Part shown: positions 45,074 through 56,100 of the stretch, one piece after another | Numbering within the stretch: the stretch's first letter is position 1 | How the letters are laid out: the number at the start of each line of letters is the position of its first letter | Assembly (NCBI RefSeq): GCF_963576675.1 | Contig: NC_088913.1 | Span: 17,497,001-17,561,000, forward strand | Reading direction: 5' to 3' | Length of the DNA: 64,000 nt | Origin: Euphorbia lathyris | Taxonomy: Eukaryota > Streptophyta > Magnoliopsida > Malpighiales > Euphorbiaceae | Position numbers and translations under genes: made by a program | The notes under the pieces: generated by a model | Seen by the model: the letters and a program-made list of their open reading frames with translations, nothing else | Told to the model about the DNA's origin: nothing | The model's database searches: none

Positions 45074-47290
45074 CTACTCGGCCTGTTTATATAGGCGTAG
45101 ATTCTCTAGATTCCAGGTGCGCGGGAGCTTTTTTCCGCTCATTTCTTCTATTTCAAAAGTCGATGGTCCCAGCTTCTTGGATACCCTGTAAGGCCCGAGC
45201 CAGTTGACGCCTAATTTGCCTTTGCCTTCTCTGGATTGTATTTTATCCGCTTTTTTCAAGACCAAGTCGCTCTCGTTGATTATCACCTTTCGCACCCTTC
45301 TGTCATGATACTTCTTGATTCTATTGCGGTACACTGCCATTTGCATGTAAGCTTTTTCTCTTCGTTCTTCTACAGAATCCAATGCATCTCTAATGTTGAT
45401 AGGATTTTGGGTGTCACAATAATAAATTATCCGATCTGTAGGCGACTTGATTTCAACAGGCAGGACTGCTTCGGCTCCATAAACCAGCGAGAAAGGTGTT
45501 TCGCCTGTTGCTGCCTTTACAGAAGTTCTGTATGCCCATAGCATATGAGGTATCTCATCCGCCCAACATGTTTTTTTATCGCCTAGCCGCTTCTTGATTC
45601 CCTGAATCATGGCCCTGTTGGTAACCTCTATCATACCATTCGATTGGGGATGATTTATAGAAGAAAAATGATTTTTGATCCCCATGCTTTCGCAATATGT
45701 TTTGAATTTTACACAGTTGAACTGGGTGCCATTATCAGTTATAAGCGTTTGTGGGATTCCAAACCGCATGATAATGTTCTCTTGTAAGAACTCGATCATT
45801 CGCTCAGGTGTTTGAGCGGTTACTACCTCCGCTTCTACCCATTTGCTGAAGTGGTCGACTGCGACTATCAAGTACTTCCTTTTCTTTGTCGTTTTTGGGA
45901 ACGGGCCCACTATATCGATCCCCCATGTTGCGAATGGCCACGCCGTCATTATAGTGACTTGTTCGGCTCCGGGAACATGCTTTTCATTCGCATGGATTTG
46001 ACAGCTGTGACATTCCGCTACCATCTTCTGGGAATCCTCCACCACCTTTGGCCAATAATATCCCATCAACTTGACTTTTCTTGCCAACGCCGCGGATGCT
46101 TCATGTGCGCCACAAATTCCTTCATGGAGTTCTCGCAGTACATAGTCTCCTTCATTGCGGCTAATACATTTCAACCATGGACATGTATATGATTTCCGGT
46201 ATAAAGTTCCATCTCGAATTGAGTATCTCGCTGACTGCCCAATTAGTTTTCTGGCTAAGCTTTTATCAACCGGCAAATCTCCATGTTCCAGATATTGGCG
46301 GATGGGCATCCGCCAATCTTCATCATCTTCCAGCTCTTCGATGACCATAATCTGATCGACTTTGAATGCTGGTGCTGACCTTATTTCCAAATTGCATGCT
46401 TTTTGACTCCATGGTTCTCTACTCGCCGCTGCTTTTGCCAACTCATCAGCCTTTGTGTTCTGGCCTCTCGGAACATGCACCATTTCCCAGACGACTCCCT
46501 TGTTTGTTAACTCCTGCGTCAGTCTGCCGACCACCTGATGGTACTTGACCAGATCCTCCTGTTTCACCAGATAATTTTTTGTGATCTGATTTATCATGAG
46601 TTTAGAATCGCTGTAGATGACCACTCTTTCTGGCGTAAGTTCATTAAGCAACTTCAATCCGCATATCATTGCTTCATACTCCGCGGCATTATTGGTAGTT
46701 TCGAATGTTAACTTTGCCGCATAGTACAGGCGAATAACATCCGGTCCCTTAATGACGACTCCCAGTCCAGCTCCATCTGTGGACAATGCCCCATCTGTGA
46801 ACATACTCCATTCTTCTTTTTGTGCTTTTGGACATTCGTCTTCATCCCACGTGAACTCATTCACGAAATCGGCAAGTACTTGACTTTTTAGAGCTGGTCT
46901 TCCTTCGTAGCGAATATCAAACTCTCCCAACCGAATTGACCACTCCATTAATCGGCCGGATGCGTCAGGTTTCTGTAGTACCTTTCGCATTGGAATTCCA
47001 GTTCTCATAATGATAGTATGTGCCTGAAAGTATGGCTTTAACCTAGCCGCCGTGGTTATCACCGCGAGGGCCATTTTGTCCAACCTTGAATACCGAAGTT
47101 CTGCGTCTTTCAAGACTTTGCTCACATAGTACACTGGATATTGTTGCCCCTCTTCTTCCCGCACCATCACCGTGCATATCGCCATACTGGTGACGGATAC
47201 GTAAAGAAATAAATCTTCTCCATCCTCTGACCTGCTCATTAAGGGCGGATAGCATAGTAATCGCTTTATCCCCTCAAATGCTTCTGACAA
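45074..47290 (-). CDS. Tat pol C-terminal half: RNase H, archaeal-type RNase H, integrase
   Basis: The frame is open for about 735 codons down to TGA/TAA at 45074. First is the gypsy RNase H (FLYVSVTSMAICTVMV, LKPYFQAHTIIM), then a second RNase H (FTDGALSTDGAGLGVVI, NNAAEYEAMICGL, YSDSKLMINQ). The integrase follows with HHCC (HEGICGAH...CHSC) and triad WGIDIVGPF, TDNGTQF, NGMIEVTNR, all present. A C-terminal GPYRV-type motif closes it. The apparent Met at 47302 arises from the frameshift near 47285 and is not a true start. RNase H and integrase look potentially competent. Confidence 0.92.
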   Translation of the reverse strand: MSEAFEGIKRLLCYPPLMSRSEDGEDLFLYVSVTSMAICTVMVREEEGQQYPVYYVSKVLKDAELRYSRLDKMALAVITTAARLKPYFQAHTIIMRTGIPMRKVLQKPDASGRLMEWSIRLGEFDIRYEGRPALKSQVLADFVNEFTWDEDECPKAQKEEWSMFTDGALSTDGAGLGVVIKGPDVIRLYYAAKLTFETTNNAAEYEAMICGLKLLNELTPERVVIYSDSKLMINQITKNYLVKQEDLVKYHQVVGRLTQELTNKGVVWEMVHVPRGQNTKADELAKAAASREPWSQKACNLEIRSAPAFKVDQIMVIEELEDDEDWRMPIRQYLEHGDLPVDKSLARKLIGQSARYSIRDGTLYRKSYTCPWLKCISRNEGDYVLRELHEGICGAHEASAALARKVKLMGYYWPKVVEDSQKMVAECHSCQIHANEKHVPGAEQVTIMTAWPFATWGIDIVGPFPKTTKKRKYLIVAVDHFSKWVEAEVVTAQTPERMIEFLQENIIMRFGIPQTLITDNGTQFNCVKFKTYCESMGIKNHFSSINHPQSNGMIEVTNRAMIQGIKKRLGDKKTCWADEIPHMLWAYRTSVKAATGETPFSLVYGAEAVLPVEIKSPTDRIIYYCDTQNPINIRDALDSVEERREKAYMQMAVYRNRIKKYHDRRVRKVIINESDLVLKKADKIQSREGKGKLGVNWLGPYRVSKKLGPSTFEIEEMSGKKLPRTWNLENLRLYKQAE

Positions 47291-48909
47291 TCCGGCGTCC
47301 ATTCAAAGGACTTAGATTTTTTGATGGCATTGTAGAAAGGTAGACATCTCCTAGCTGAGCATGATATGAATCGCCCTAATGCCACCAACCGCCCGTTCAG
47401 TCTCTGTACTTCTCTTATGTTCCTCGGTGTCTTCATCTCCATCACTGCTTTAACCTTCTCAGGATTCGCCTCAACTCCTTTGCCGCTAACAATGAAACCC
47501 AGGAACTTTCCTACTCTTGCTCCAAACGTGCATTTCTCTGGGTTCAATTTGAGGCCATATTTGATCAGTACTTCCAGGATTTCTTTAATATCCTGCGGGT
47601 GGTCTTGCATCTTCTTGCTTTTAATGATCATGTCATCTACATAAATCGAGAAGTTCTCGCCTGATTTGTCTGAAAATATCTTGTTCATCATCTGTTGATA
47701 TGTTGCTCCCGCATTTTTCAATCCAAAGGGCATCACCTTGAAGCAATAAGTCGCCTGATGAGTTATGAACGACGTCTTGATCTCATCCGCCTTCTCCATT
47801 GGTATCTGGTGGTAACTGGATTTCACGTCGGTGAACGATAAAGCTTCAAATCCCGCAGTCCCATCTACCAATATATCAATGTTAGGTAGCGGATACATAT
47901 CCTTCGGACAAGCTTTATTCAGATCTTTGAAGTCGACGCACATTCTGTACGTTCCATTTGGCTTTTTTACTAGCACCACATTGGCTAGCCACTCCGGATA
48001 GGTGACTTCTCGAATTGCATCTGATTCTAGCAAATCCGCCGCTGCTTTTTCAATCGCCTTCTGCCGTTCTGGAGCATGTCCTCTCTTTTTCTGTCGCACT
48101 GGGGTTGCACCTTTGTCCACATTCAAACGATGGGTTGCTATATCTGGACTTATCCCCTTCAGCACTTCATTCGGAGCGGCGAATGTCGACTCGCATTGGA
48201 TCAACACCTCGGTAATGGCTTTTTTCGTTTCCTCTGGAAGTCCTGTCGCTATCCGCACGTTCTTATCATTTGAGATGGCGAATAGTTCTGTTTCTCCTAA
48301 CGCTTCAGCCGGCAACTTCTCATCAACTTTATCCTCTCCATCTGGCTTCGGTTCAAGTGACAATGTATAAGCTTGTTGAGATATAAGTTGATCCCCTTCA
48401 ATAATGACTCGCCCTTGGTGTGTTGGCAAATGCAATGTCAAATGCTTCATTGAGATGAGCGACTCCGTTTCCGACAGGAACGGACGCCCCAGAATTATGT
48501 TGTAGGCCAATGGGAGATCAACAATTGCAAATTCTAGATCACCTCACCATTTTAGATTCTTGTCGCCCATTTCTGTCTCCAACACCACCTGTCCACTTGT
48601 TTGAGATGATTGACCTCCAAAACCAGTTACATCCATGAACGTATGTTCCACTCGCTCGTCGTTAATTCCCAACTTGTTGAATGCAGTTCGAGTAATGACA
48701 TTGCAAGAACTGCCTGTATCAATAAGGACCCGCTTAACGTCCCATCCTTCAATGGCCATCGTAATCACCAAAGCATCCGCATGCGGCTCCGTGATTCGTG
48801 CAAATGAGTAATTGAGGGCATCCCCCCTACGCGTGTTGCTTTTTTGCTGTTCACGGCGAGCCCTTTTTGTTGGAGGCTCATAGATCTCGCCTGCTATCAC
48901 GTTAATCAC
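47266..48909 (-). pseudogene. Tat protease and reverse transcriptase
   Basis: Protease has DTGSS (RVLIDTGSSCNVI) near 48720. TGA at 48546-48544 separates it, in frame, from the rest (YNIILGRPFLSE). RT has the usual blocks: VLVKKPNGTYRMCVDFKDLN, PFGLKNAGATYQQMMN and the active site YVDDMII. A one-base frameshift in an A run near 47285 leads out of frame into RNase H. Upstream, gag is in a different frame, joined through an A/G run near 48910 that could be an indel or a frameshift site. Confidence 0.9.
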
Positions 48910-50693
48910 CCCTTTTTCTGCTTTTTTTCTAGCCTTGCTTCTACCTCATGCGGGAGCGTTGCTTTCTCATCAATCGTTTCTTTTCTAATGAATTGACTCA
49001 GTTTGCCCCTCTCAATCAGCTTTTCAATCTCCTTCTTCAATTCATAGCAATCGTTCGTGTCATGGCCGTTCAATCTGTGGAACCTGCAATATTTGTTAGG
49101 ATATCGCCCCAAATTGGTTCGACCTTTCGCCTCAGGAAACTGCACATCCTTTTTCAGAGGGTTTTTCTCAATCCAAAGTAACACCTCATGACGAGTCGTG
49201 TTCAATGGTGTTTGATATCCCCCCCTCCCTTTAAAGGAACGATCGCTTTTTCGAACCAGATTACCCTTAGAATATGCTTGGCCTTGATGGCGGCGATTGT
49301 CCGAGGTGGATCTAGCCGCATCTCTTTCTCGCCGGGTTTGAGCTCTATGCTCCCTGTTAACATCGTCCACTTCCATAAATTCTTTTGCTATCTTCATGAG
49401 TTCAGCAACTGTGCGTGGTTTATTGCGGATGATTTCCTCCCGCATGCTCCAATCTGTGGTTCCATCCGCCATGATGTTGCGAATGCTCACGATATTTGGG
49501 TTCTGTAACCGCACCAGAATATCATTGAATGCGACTACAAATTCCCTTAGGGAATTATAGTTTCTCTGTTTGATCTCCTTCAGCTGCCTATCCGTCACAT
49601 CCGCTGCTTTACAGCCCACGAACTTTTCACAGAAATCACGACTGTATTGATTCCAGTTGTGAATAGATTCAGTTGGTAGGGACCGAAACCAATCGGATGC
49701 TGCTCCTCCCAAAGTGGTCGAGAACAATCGACAAATTATGATTTCGCTTGCTCCTGCAACATCCATCAACTCTCTATAGTTTCTGACATGCGCCTCAGGG
49801 TCAGAATTTGGATCCCCATAATATTTAGGTATCGCCGGTGCTTTTATTCTGTGATCTGGAATAAATTCTCGCAATGATGGGGCAAAAGGCGAATCACTCT
49901 GCACCGCTGCTCTTGCCCTAGGTGTGTATCCCATCCGCTACATCATGCTTCACAGTTGATCTTCCAATTCAGTATTGGGTTCCCGCCGAACTTCTTCCAT
50001 CCATTGCTGATGAATTCTGGGTGACGTCCACCCGCCATACTGTGTCGTCACTTGTTCTCGCCGTGGGGCTAACCGCTGTCCAGTTATAGGATCAAAGTTC
50101 CAAGTATGCTCCCGACCAGACATATTCCCTCCAGACGTCATCAACCCTGAATGTCCGTGGTCAAAGGGTTCCGTTTGTCATAGCGGAAGAATTCCTTGCA
50201 TTCCTGGCATTGGTTGGGATGACTGCCAGGCCGGATGGATCGTCATAATAGGATCTTGGTGTGAGTAGTGGTCTGGATGGCTATGTGGTGTCATGTGACT
50301 ACTCTGACTCATCCGATTTGGCTCTCGAGATGGCTGTGGAAGCGTAGATATGGCAGGAATAGTTGGTTGTTGTGTGGAGATGACAACAGGTTCTTGAGGG
50401 GCAGCCGTTACGGCGGTATTGTGTTCAGCGATTGCAGTTAACAAACTAATCATTCGATCCCCAGCCGCTTGGCTCATATTCGAAGCCAAGACATGTCCTG
50501 CCATTTGTACAAAATCGCTATTAGACATCTCCATCTCATTTTGCACTTGGACCTCCAATAAGGGACTCAACTGCCCTGAAGGATTCGACGAGCTGGGTAC
50601 CACAGGCTGTGTACTCGCAGGCTGCCGTGGACCTCTTGATTTCGTACTAGCTGATCTGGTTGTAACTCCGGCCGTTCGTGATGGTTCTGACAT
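48906..50693 (-). pseudogene. Tat gag
   Basis: Starts at ATG 50693-50691 (MSEPSRTAGVTTRS). Stops at 50180-50178, 49952-49950 and 49940-49938 are in the same frame; at least one equals a CGA-to-TGA change, since the second family member has Arg there. The gag domain includes YYGDPNSDPEAHVRNY, LFSTTLGGAASDWFRSLP and a YCRFHRLNGHDTNDC finger near the end. Homologous to 62958-64000. Confidence 0.88.
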
Positions 50694-50730
50694 GTTCTTA
50701 GGGTACCTTTAACCAAATGTTGGTAAAAAA

Positions 50731-50751
50731 GGTCCACGTTCACCGCACCAA
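50731..50751 (-). promoter_or_regulatory. tRNA-Phe-type primer binding site
   Basis: The minus strand reads TGGTGCGGTGAACGTGG directly after the LTR. It is one base from the complement of the plant tRNA-Phe 3' end (ACGCTCACCGCACCA); the second family member at 62901 matches that stretch exactly. Confidence 0.75.
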
Positions 50752-51178
50752 TGATAACTTGCTAGATTCGATTTGATGATCTTCGCCGCGGTTACCTGCA
50801 AAACAGAACCGGAGACAGGATCTCCGGGAAAACTCTCCGACGATCAAGTCAGTTTTATGGGAAGGTTGGTAAATTGATACTGGTATTGTGGGGAAAAGAT
50901 GTGAACGTACCTCTCCATTTGCTTCTATGTCCTTTTTATAAGTGTTCCTAGGTAACCGCCGGGGGCGGTTACTCTTTCCAGGCCACGTCCCTTATGTGGC
51001 TACAAACGTGGTCTCGTTTGTTTTGAGTGGGAGGTTTAATGCTCCGTTTAGGATTTTGGGCGGTTACTCGTTTTACCCGCTTCCTTTATTCGGAGCCCGT
51101 TTGATCTTGAACCATGGGCCTAAGTATAGGTTGGGCCCGTGTTTATGATTCGGCCAGGTTTGGTTTCACGGATCATCA
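50752..51178 (-). repeat. 5' LTR of the Tat element
   Basis: 427 bp, ends and TATA block as in the 3' LTR. Differences from it include C/T at the CTCCCC site, C/T at TTACGTGG, an ATTTCAGGG/ATTTTGGG indel and two further substitutions. Confidence 0.9.
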
Positions 51179-51183
51179 AACGT

Positions 51184-52608
51184 GAACATCTAAGAGCAAT
51201 AATACATCCAACGTTTGAAATGATACAATTAAAGATCTAATGTTGATAACTTAGTGAATTTTAAACTCCAATAACAAATTTCTTTTATACTATTAAAAAT
51301 TAATTTTCTCTGTCCACACGTATGTAAGTTCATACAATTTATGTGATTAAAATTGTAGCCATCTCCCATGCAAAATTCAAGTATGACAATCTTCAATTTT
51401 AAAATTTAAAAACCATAATGAAAATGAAAGTCAGATCATAAGTATAATTTACCTTATATTTCTAATTAAGGTTTACATATGGATATATTTTTAAATATTG
51501 GGAAAGCCTTAAATTTAAAACTCATCATGGTTATTAATTACCAAATTAGTTCATTAACCACAAATTCGTCATTTCATTATTAGTTATAATTAAACATCAA
51601 GTAAGGCACTCATTTTTCTATTTAACCTTTAATTATAAAATTGTGCTTACATTAACTTAAATTGTAAAGTTGTTCTCACATTAATTCCAAGTTCTAGATT
51701 ATGATAAGTACAATCAAATGTATATATCTAAACAATTTGATTATCGTGATACAATAAATGTGAAAGAACTAAAAAGTTTAAATTAATCCATATACATCAA
51801 AAGTTCAAAAATCCATACATCTAATTATTTCAATTGTCGTAAGTGTTGTCCATAAGCAAGGGTAATGACAATATAAACAAATGTAAACAAAATAAACCAA
51901 TAAATAAGTTAAGAAAAGACAGAGGAAGACAAAGCCACTGGAAAGAAAAAAGAGTGTGGCAAGGAGAGATGGATTACAAAGTAAATTGAAGATCATATAG
52001 AGATCATATAAACTTGAAACTTGAAGCCAAATACATCTCAAATTATAATTTTTTACATTCATTATTACGTTCTTTAACCAATTATTTCAAACTGCTTATA
52101 ACTGCGACAAGATTTGGATTGACATTAGACATTTGCATCTCCTGTAAAAGAGAAATATATTATTCTTTCTATCAGAACATTTTGTGTATAACCTGATATC
52201 ATGGCATCCAAGAAGCTAAAGTTTTCTCCAGATTTATTTATAAAATAGATGTCGTGCTGATTACATTCCATTTAATTTAATACATACTATAATCACAGAT
52301 ACAAAAAAAAAAATTAAATATCAAAGCAATTATACAGCAATTATACAAAGCCGAGAAACGGCTCCATTTCGATCTTAAGCAAGAAGCTCTAAATCTTTAG
52401 CAACAACTACCTCAAACATGCTTTTCTTATTCTGAACTTGTCAACTGATGAACAGGCTTAAGTGACATGTTCCAGCAACCATTACTTCTACTAAGTTCAA
52501 AGTGGTTGAAGGTTGAACAATACCTTTCTTTTTTTTTTTTGTATTTTGGGTTATTCTAAAGAAACAGATTAGGTTGAACAACAATATATGATTCCTAAAA
52601 ACGCTTAC
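51184..52608. other. AT-rich flank between the Tat and CRM elements
   Basis: 51179-51250 is the remaining half of the MITE split by the Tat element. The rest is AT-rich, with no supported gene. CTTAC at 52604-52608 is the left target duplication of the CRM element. Confidence 0.45.
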
Positions 52609-53117
52609 TGATGCGGACATCCTAACTGAGATCACTGATCACAGGCGCTCTGGCGAATCCCCAGACATCAGACCCACGGAGGTTATACCTAGGAGGGTGG
52701 ATCCCCAGGACAAGCAAGCGGGGCGAATCTAGGAGTACGCAAGGAGGCGTATCAACATCTACCCTGGGCGGATCTCTAGGTTTACTTCCTCCCGAAGTAA
52801 TTCACCAACAACCCTGACAATCCGTACCTATACCAATGTACTGTTTGTCGGGGCGTATCACCTATTTTACCCTTTTAGGGATAGCCTTATTGTAACCCTA
52901 GTAGGGATAATCCTTGTCTTTTGTTATCATTAAGGAGAAGTATTTAAACCCTCATTTTGTAAGAATGACGGCAACTTTTATCAATAAAACATTATTCTCT
53001 TTGAGAACCGAGGTTTATACCTTGTTATTGGGATTCACTCCTTCTAGTTTAGCTAGAGAAGAAACTCTTTGTTGGTTTACGATTAAAACCTCCATTTATC
53101 GCTTTCAATCTGTATCA
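52609..53117 (+). repeat. 5' LTR of the CRM element
   Basis: 509 bp from TGATGCGGACATCC to CAATCTGTATCA. It contains about 30 bp (GGATCTCTAGGTTTACTTCC onward) missing from the 3' LTR. Confidence 0.92.
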
Positions 53118-53119
53118 GT

Positions 53120-53131
53120 TGGTATCAGAGC
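53120..53131 (+). promoter_or_regulatory. Primer binding site (initiator tRNA-Met)
   Basis: TGGTATCAGAGC lies two bases after the 5' LTR. This is the standard complement of initiator tRNA-Met used by chromoviruses. Confidence 0.88.
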
Positions 53132-53164
53132 CGATCGTTTCCTGACCCGAAACTTCTTTTGGCA

Positions 53165-56100
53165 ATGGTTCAACCCCGACAACCGCAAGATTCCATGGAA
53201 ACCAGTGACCGGAGATATGAGGAGCTGATGGAGCACCTCGCGGAGCAGATCCAGGCCAGCCATGAGCGGCAGAGGCAAACCGACCAACGGTTCCTGAAGC
53301 TGGCTACCTCCCTAGAAAACTTCAAACTGGAGGTTCGGGCTCTAATCCGACCAAACGCGAGAGGATCAACCCAGAGAAAGGAAGGAGTTCCTGAACAATA
53401 GCTTCCACAAATGGATCCTAGGGATCCTGAGGTAAGAAGACCCAACTTTGTCCTTGTGCATAACGCTGATAGTGATAGTGATGACTTTGAGGGTATCGGG
53501 AATGATGATACCGTTAGAACTATGAGGGATGTGGGGCTTGTTGACAACCGACGTGTGGAGGTTGCTAGAGTATATCCAGGTCTAGGAAACTTTGATAGAG
53601 ATGATGCCTTTAAGTTAAAAATAGACTTACCATCTTTTGGAGGCGAACTGGATATAGAGGGATTCTTAGACTGGTTATCGGAAGTGGAACGTTTCTTTGA
53701 GTATGCTGGGATTCCTGATGAGAGGAAAGTAAGGCTGGTGGCGTATCGCCTGAAGGGTGGCGCATCAGTTTGGTGGGATCAGATAAGGGAAGAGAGAAGA
53801 AAAGGGGGTAGAGATCCGATTCGATCTTGGCTACGGATGAAGGCGATGTTGAGGGAGCGGTTCTTACCGCCGGATTATGAGCAGTATATTTACAGCTCCT
53901 ACAGGGGATGCTCTCAAGGGACCCGAAGTGTCCATGAGTATACTTCTGAGTTCTTAAGGCTTTCGGCGAGAGCCAACTTGTCTGAAACTGAAAGCCAAAA
54001 GACCTCTAGGTATCTAGAAGGGTTGAGATACAACATCCAGGATCGTATTGGCACACAGATGGTGGTTCGAGTATAAGATGCTAGGAATTTAGCCCTCAAG
54101 GCTGAATCCCAACTGACTGGGAGATCCAGGAGATCCGCCACTACTGAGTATACGCCTGGAGGAAGAGATAATGTGAAGTCTTACGACAAAGGCAAGCAGG
54201 TGGCGAGTGCCAGTGGGGCCAAGGTTAACAGTGTGGGAAGGGGATCTGTTGGAGATACTAGGCCATACAAGGAAGCACCTATACCACCTAAGAGCAACAA
54301 TCTGTATGCGAGGCCATCACCTTTCAAATGTTTTCGGTGCAATGAGCCAGGCCATAGATCCAACGAATGTCCTAGGAGGAAGAGCGCCAACATGGTGGAG
54401 AGGTATGAGGATGACTATGACGAAGGGGATGAAGTATTTTGCGAACCCTTAGGAGAAGATGATGATGAGGCGGATGAAGAGAGATACGTCATTCATGTGG
54501 TACGGCGTTTGTTAGTCTCCAGCCGGGTAGAGGGAGATTAGAGGCATCGCCTATTCAGGACCCGTTGTCTTGTGAAAGGTGGGCGATGCAATGTGATAAT
54601 AGATAGTGGGAGCCAATAGAATATTGTGAGCAGCAACGCCGTTCAGAAGTTCGGGTTGTTGGCGGAGGCGCATCCCGACCCTTATAGAGTGGGATGGATC
54701 AAAAACGTGGGTGAGCTTAGGGTGACCTAGAGATGCAGGGTACCTATTGTGATTGGTGATTACAGTGATGAAGTCTGTTGTGATGTGGTCGATATGGATG
54801 TCTGCCACCTATTGTTGGGCTGACCCTGGCAGTTTGATAACGATGCCATCCATGCAGGAAGAGAGAACACTTACAGATTTGTGAAGAATGGGGTGAAGTT
54901 CGTCCTTACGCCAATGATGAGAGAGCCAAAGGCCGACGAGAAATCTACTTTGGTAGTCTGTCCTACACACAAATCGTTTGTCAGCGAATGTGAAGAGAGC
55001 CAAATGGTGTATGTGGTAATGGTTAAGGCGAATCACGAATCCGCCCAAAAGGACGAAAGGGAGATGCCGAATGAAGTGACCCGCCTACTTGGCGAATATC
55101 AGGATCTGTTCCCTAACAAACTGCCAAGTGGGTTACCACCTTTGAGGGACATCCAACATCATATCGATCTTGTGCCTGGGGCTAGTTTACCAAGCCTTCC
55201 ACATTATCAAATGAGCCCAAAGGAGAATGACATCATGAGACAGAAAGTGGAGGAACTCATCGAGATAGGATACGTTAGGGAGAGTATGAGTCCTTGCGCC
55301 GTTCCAGCTTTACTTACACCGAAGAAGGATGGGTCTTGGCGGATGTGTGTTGACAGTAGGGCTATTAACAAGATCACCATCAAGTACAAGTTCCCGATTC
55401 CAAGATTGGATGACATGCTGGACCAACTTGGCGGATCTCGGGTCTTCTCCAAGATTGATCTCAGGAGTGGTTATCATCAGATACGAATCCGATCTGGGGA
55501 TGAGTGGAAGACCGCCTTTAAGACGAGAGATGGATTGTATGAATGGTTAGTTATGCCATTTGGGATGACCAACGCCCCCAGTACTTTTATGAGGCTGATG
55601 AATCAGGTGCTTCGCCCAGTGATTGGAAAATTTGTAGTTGTGTATTTTGATGACATCCTGATTCATAGCGAGACCTTGGTGGAGCATGTGGAGCACTTAC
55701 GGATAGTGTTTGACCTATTAAGGAAACACCAGCTATACGCCAACACTAAGAAGTGTGATTTTGTCATGGAAAGTCTGGTTTTCCTCGAGTTCGTGGTTAG
55801 TGGCGATGGGGTCCAAGTTGATGGGGAGAAGGTAAGAGCCATCCGAGAATGGCCCACTCCGAGGAACGTGGGGGATATCAGGAGTTTTCATGGGCTAGCA
55901 ACGTTTTATCGCCGATTCATTAAGAACTTCAGTTCCATAGTGGCCCCGTTGACGGAATGTTTGAAGAAGGGAAGGGGGTTCGAGTGGGCGGACGCCCAAG
56001 AAGAGAGCTTCGCCTTGATCAAGGAAAAGATGAGTACAGTGCCAGTGCTGGCGTATCCCGATTTTGATAAGCTGTTCGAAGTTGAGTGTGATGCCAGTGG

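Larger units (their letters stand above)
41542..51178 (-). mobile_element. Complete Tat-lineage gypsy element with antisense accessory gene
   Basis: Two LTRs (41542-41969, 50752-51178) differ at about six sites. The 5-bp duplication AACGT is perfect (41537-41541, 51179-51183). On the minus strand: primer site, gag, protease, RT, RNase H, a second archaeal-type RNase H, integrase. The second RNase H and order mark the Tat group. A spliced gene (42215-44534) is carried on the opposite strand between pol and the 3' LTR. Small frame breaks in gag, PR and RT/RH mean it is not autonomous now, yet the LTR similarity indicates a young insertion. Confidence 0.93.
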
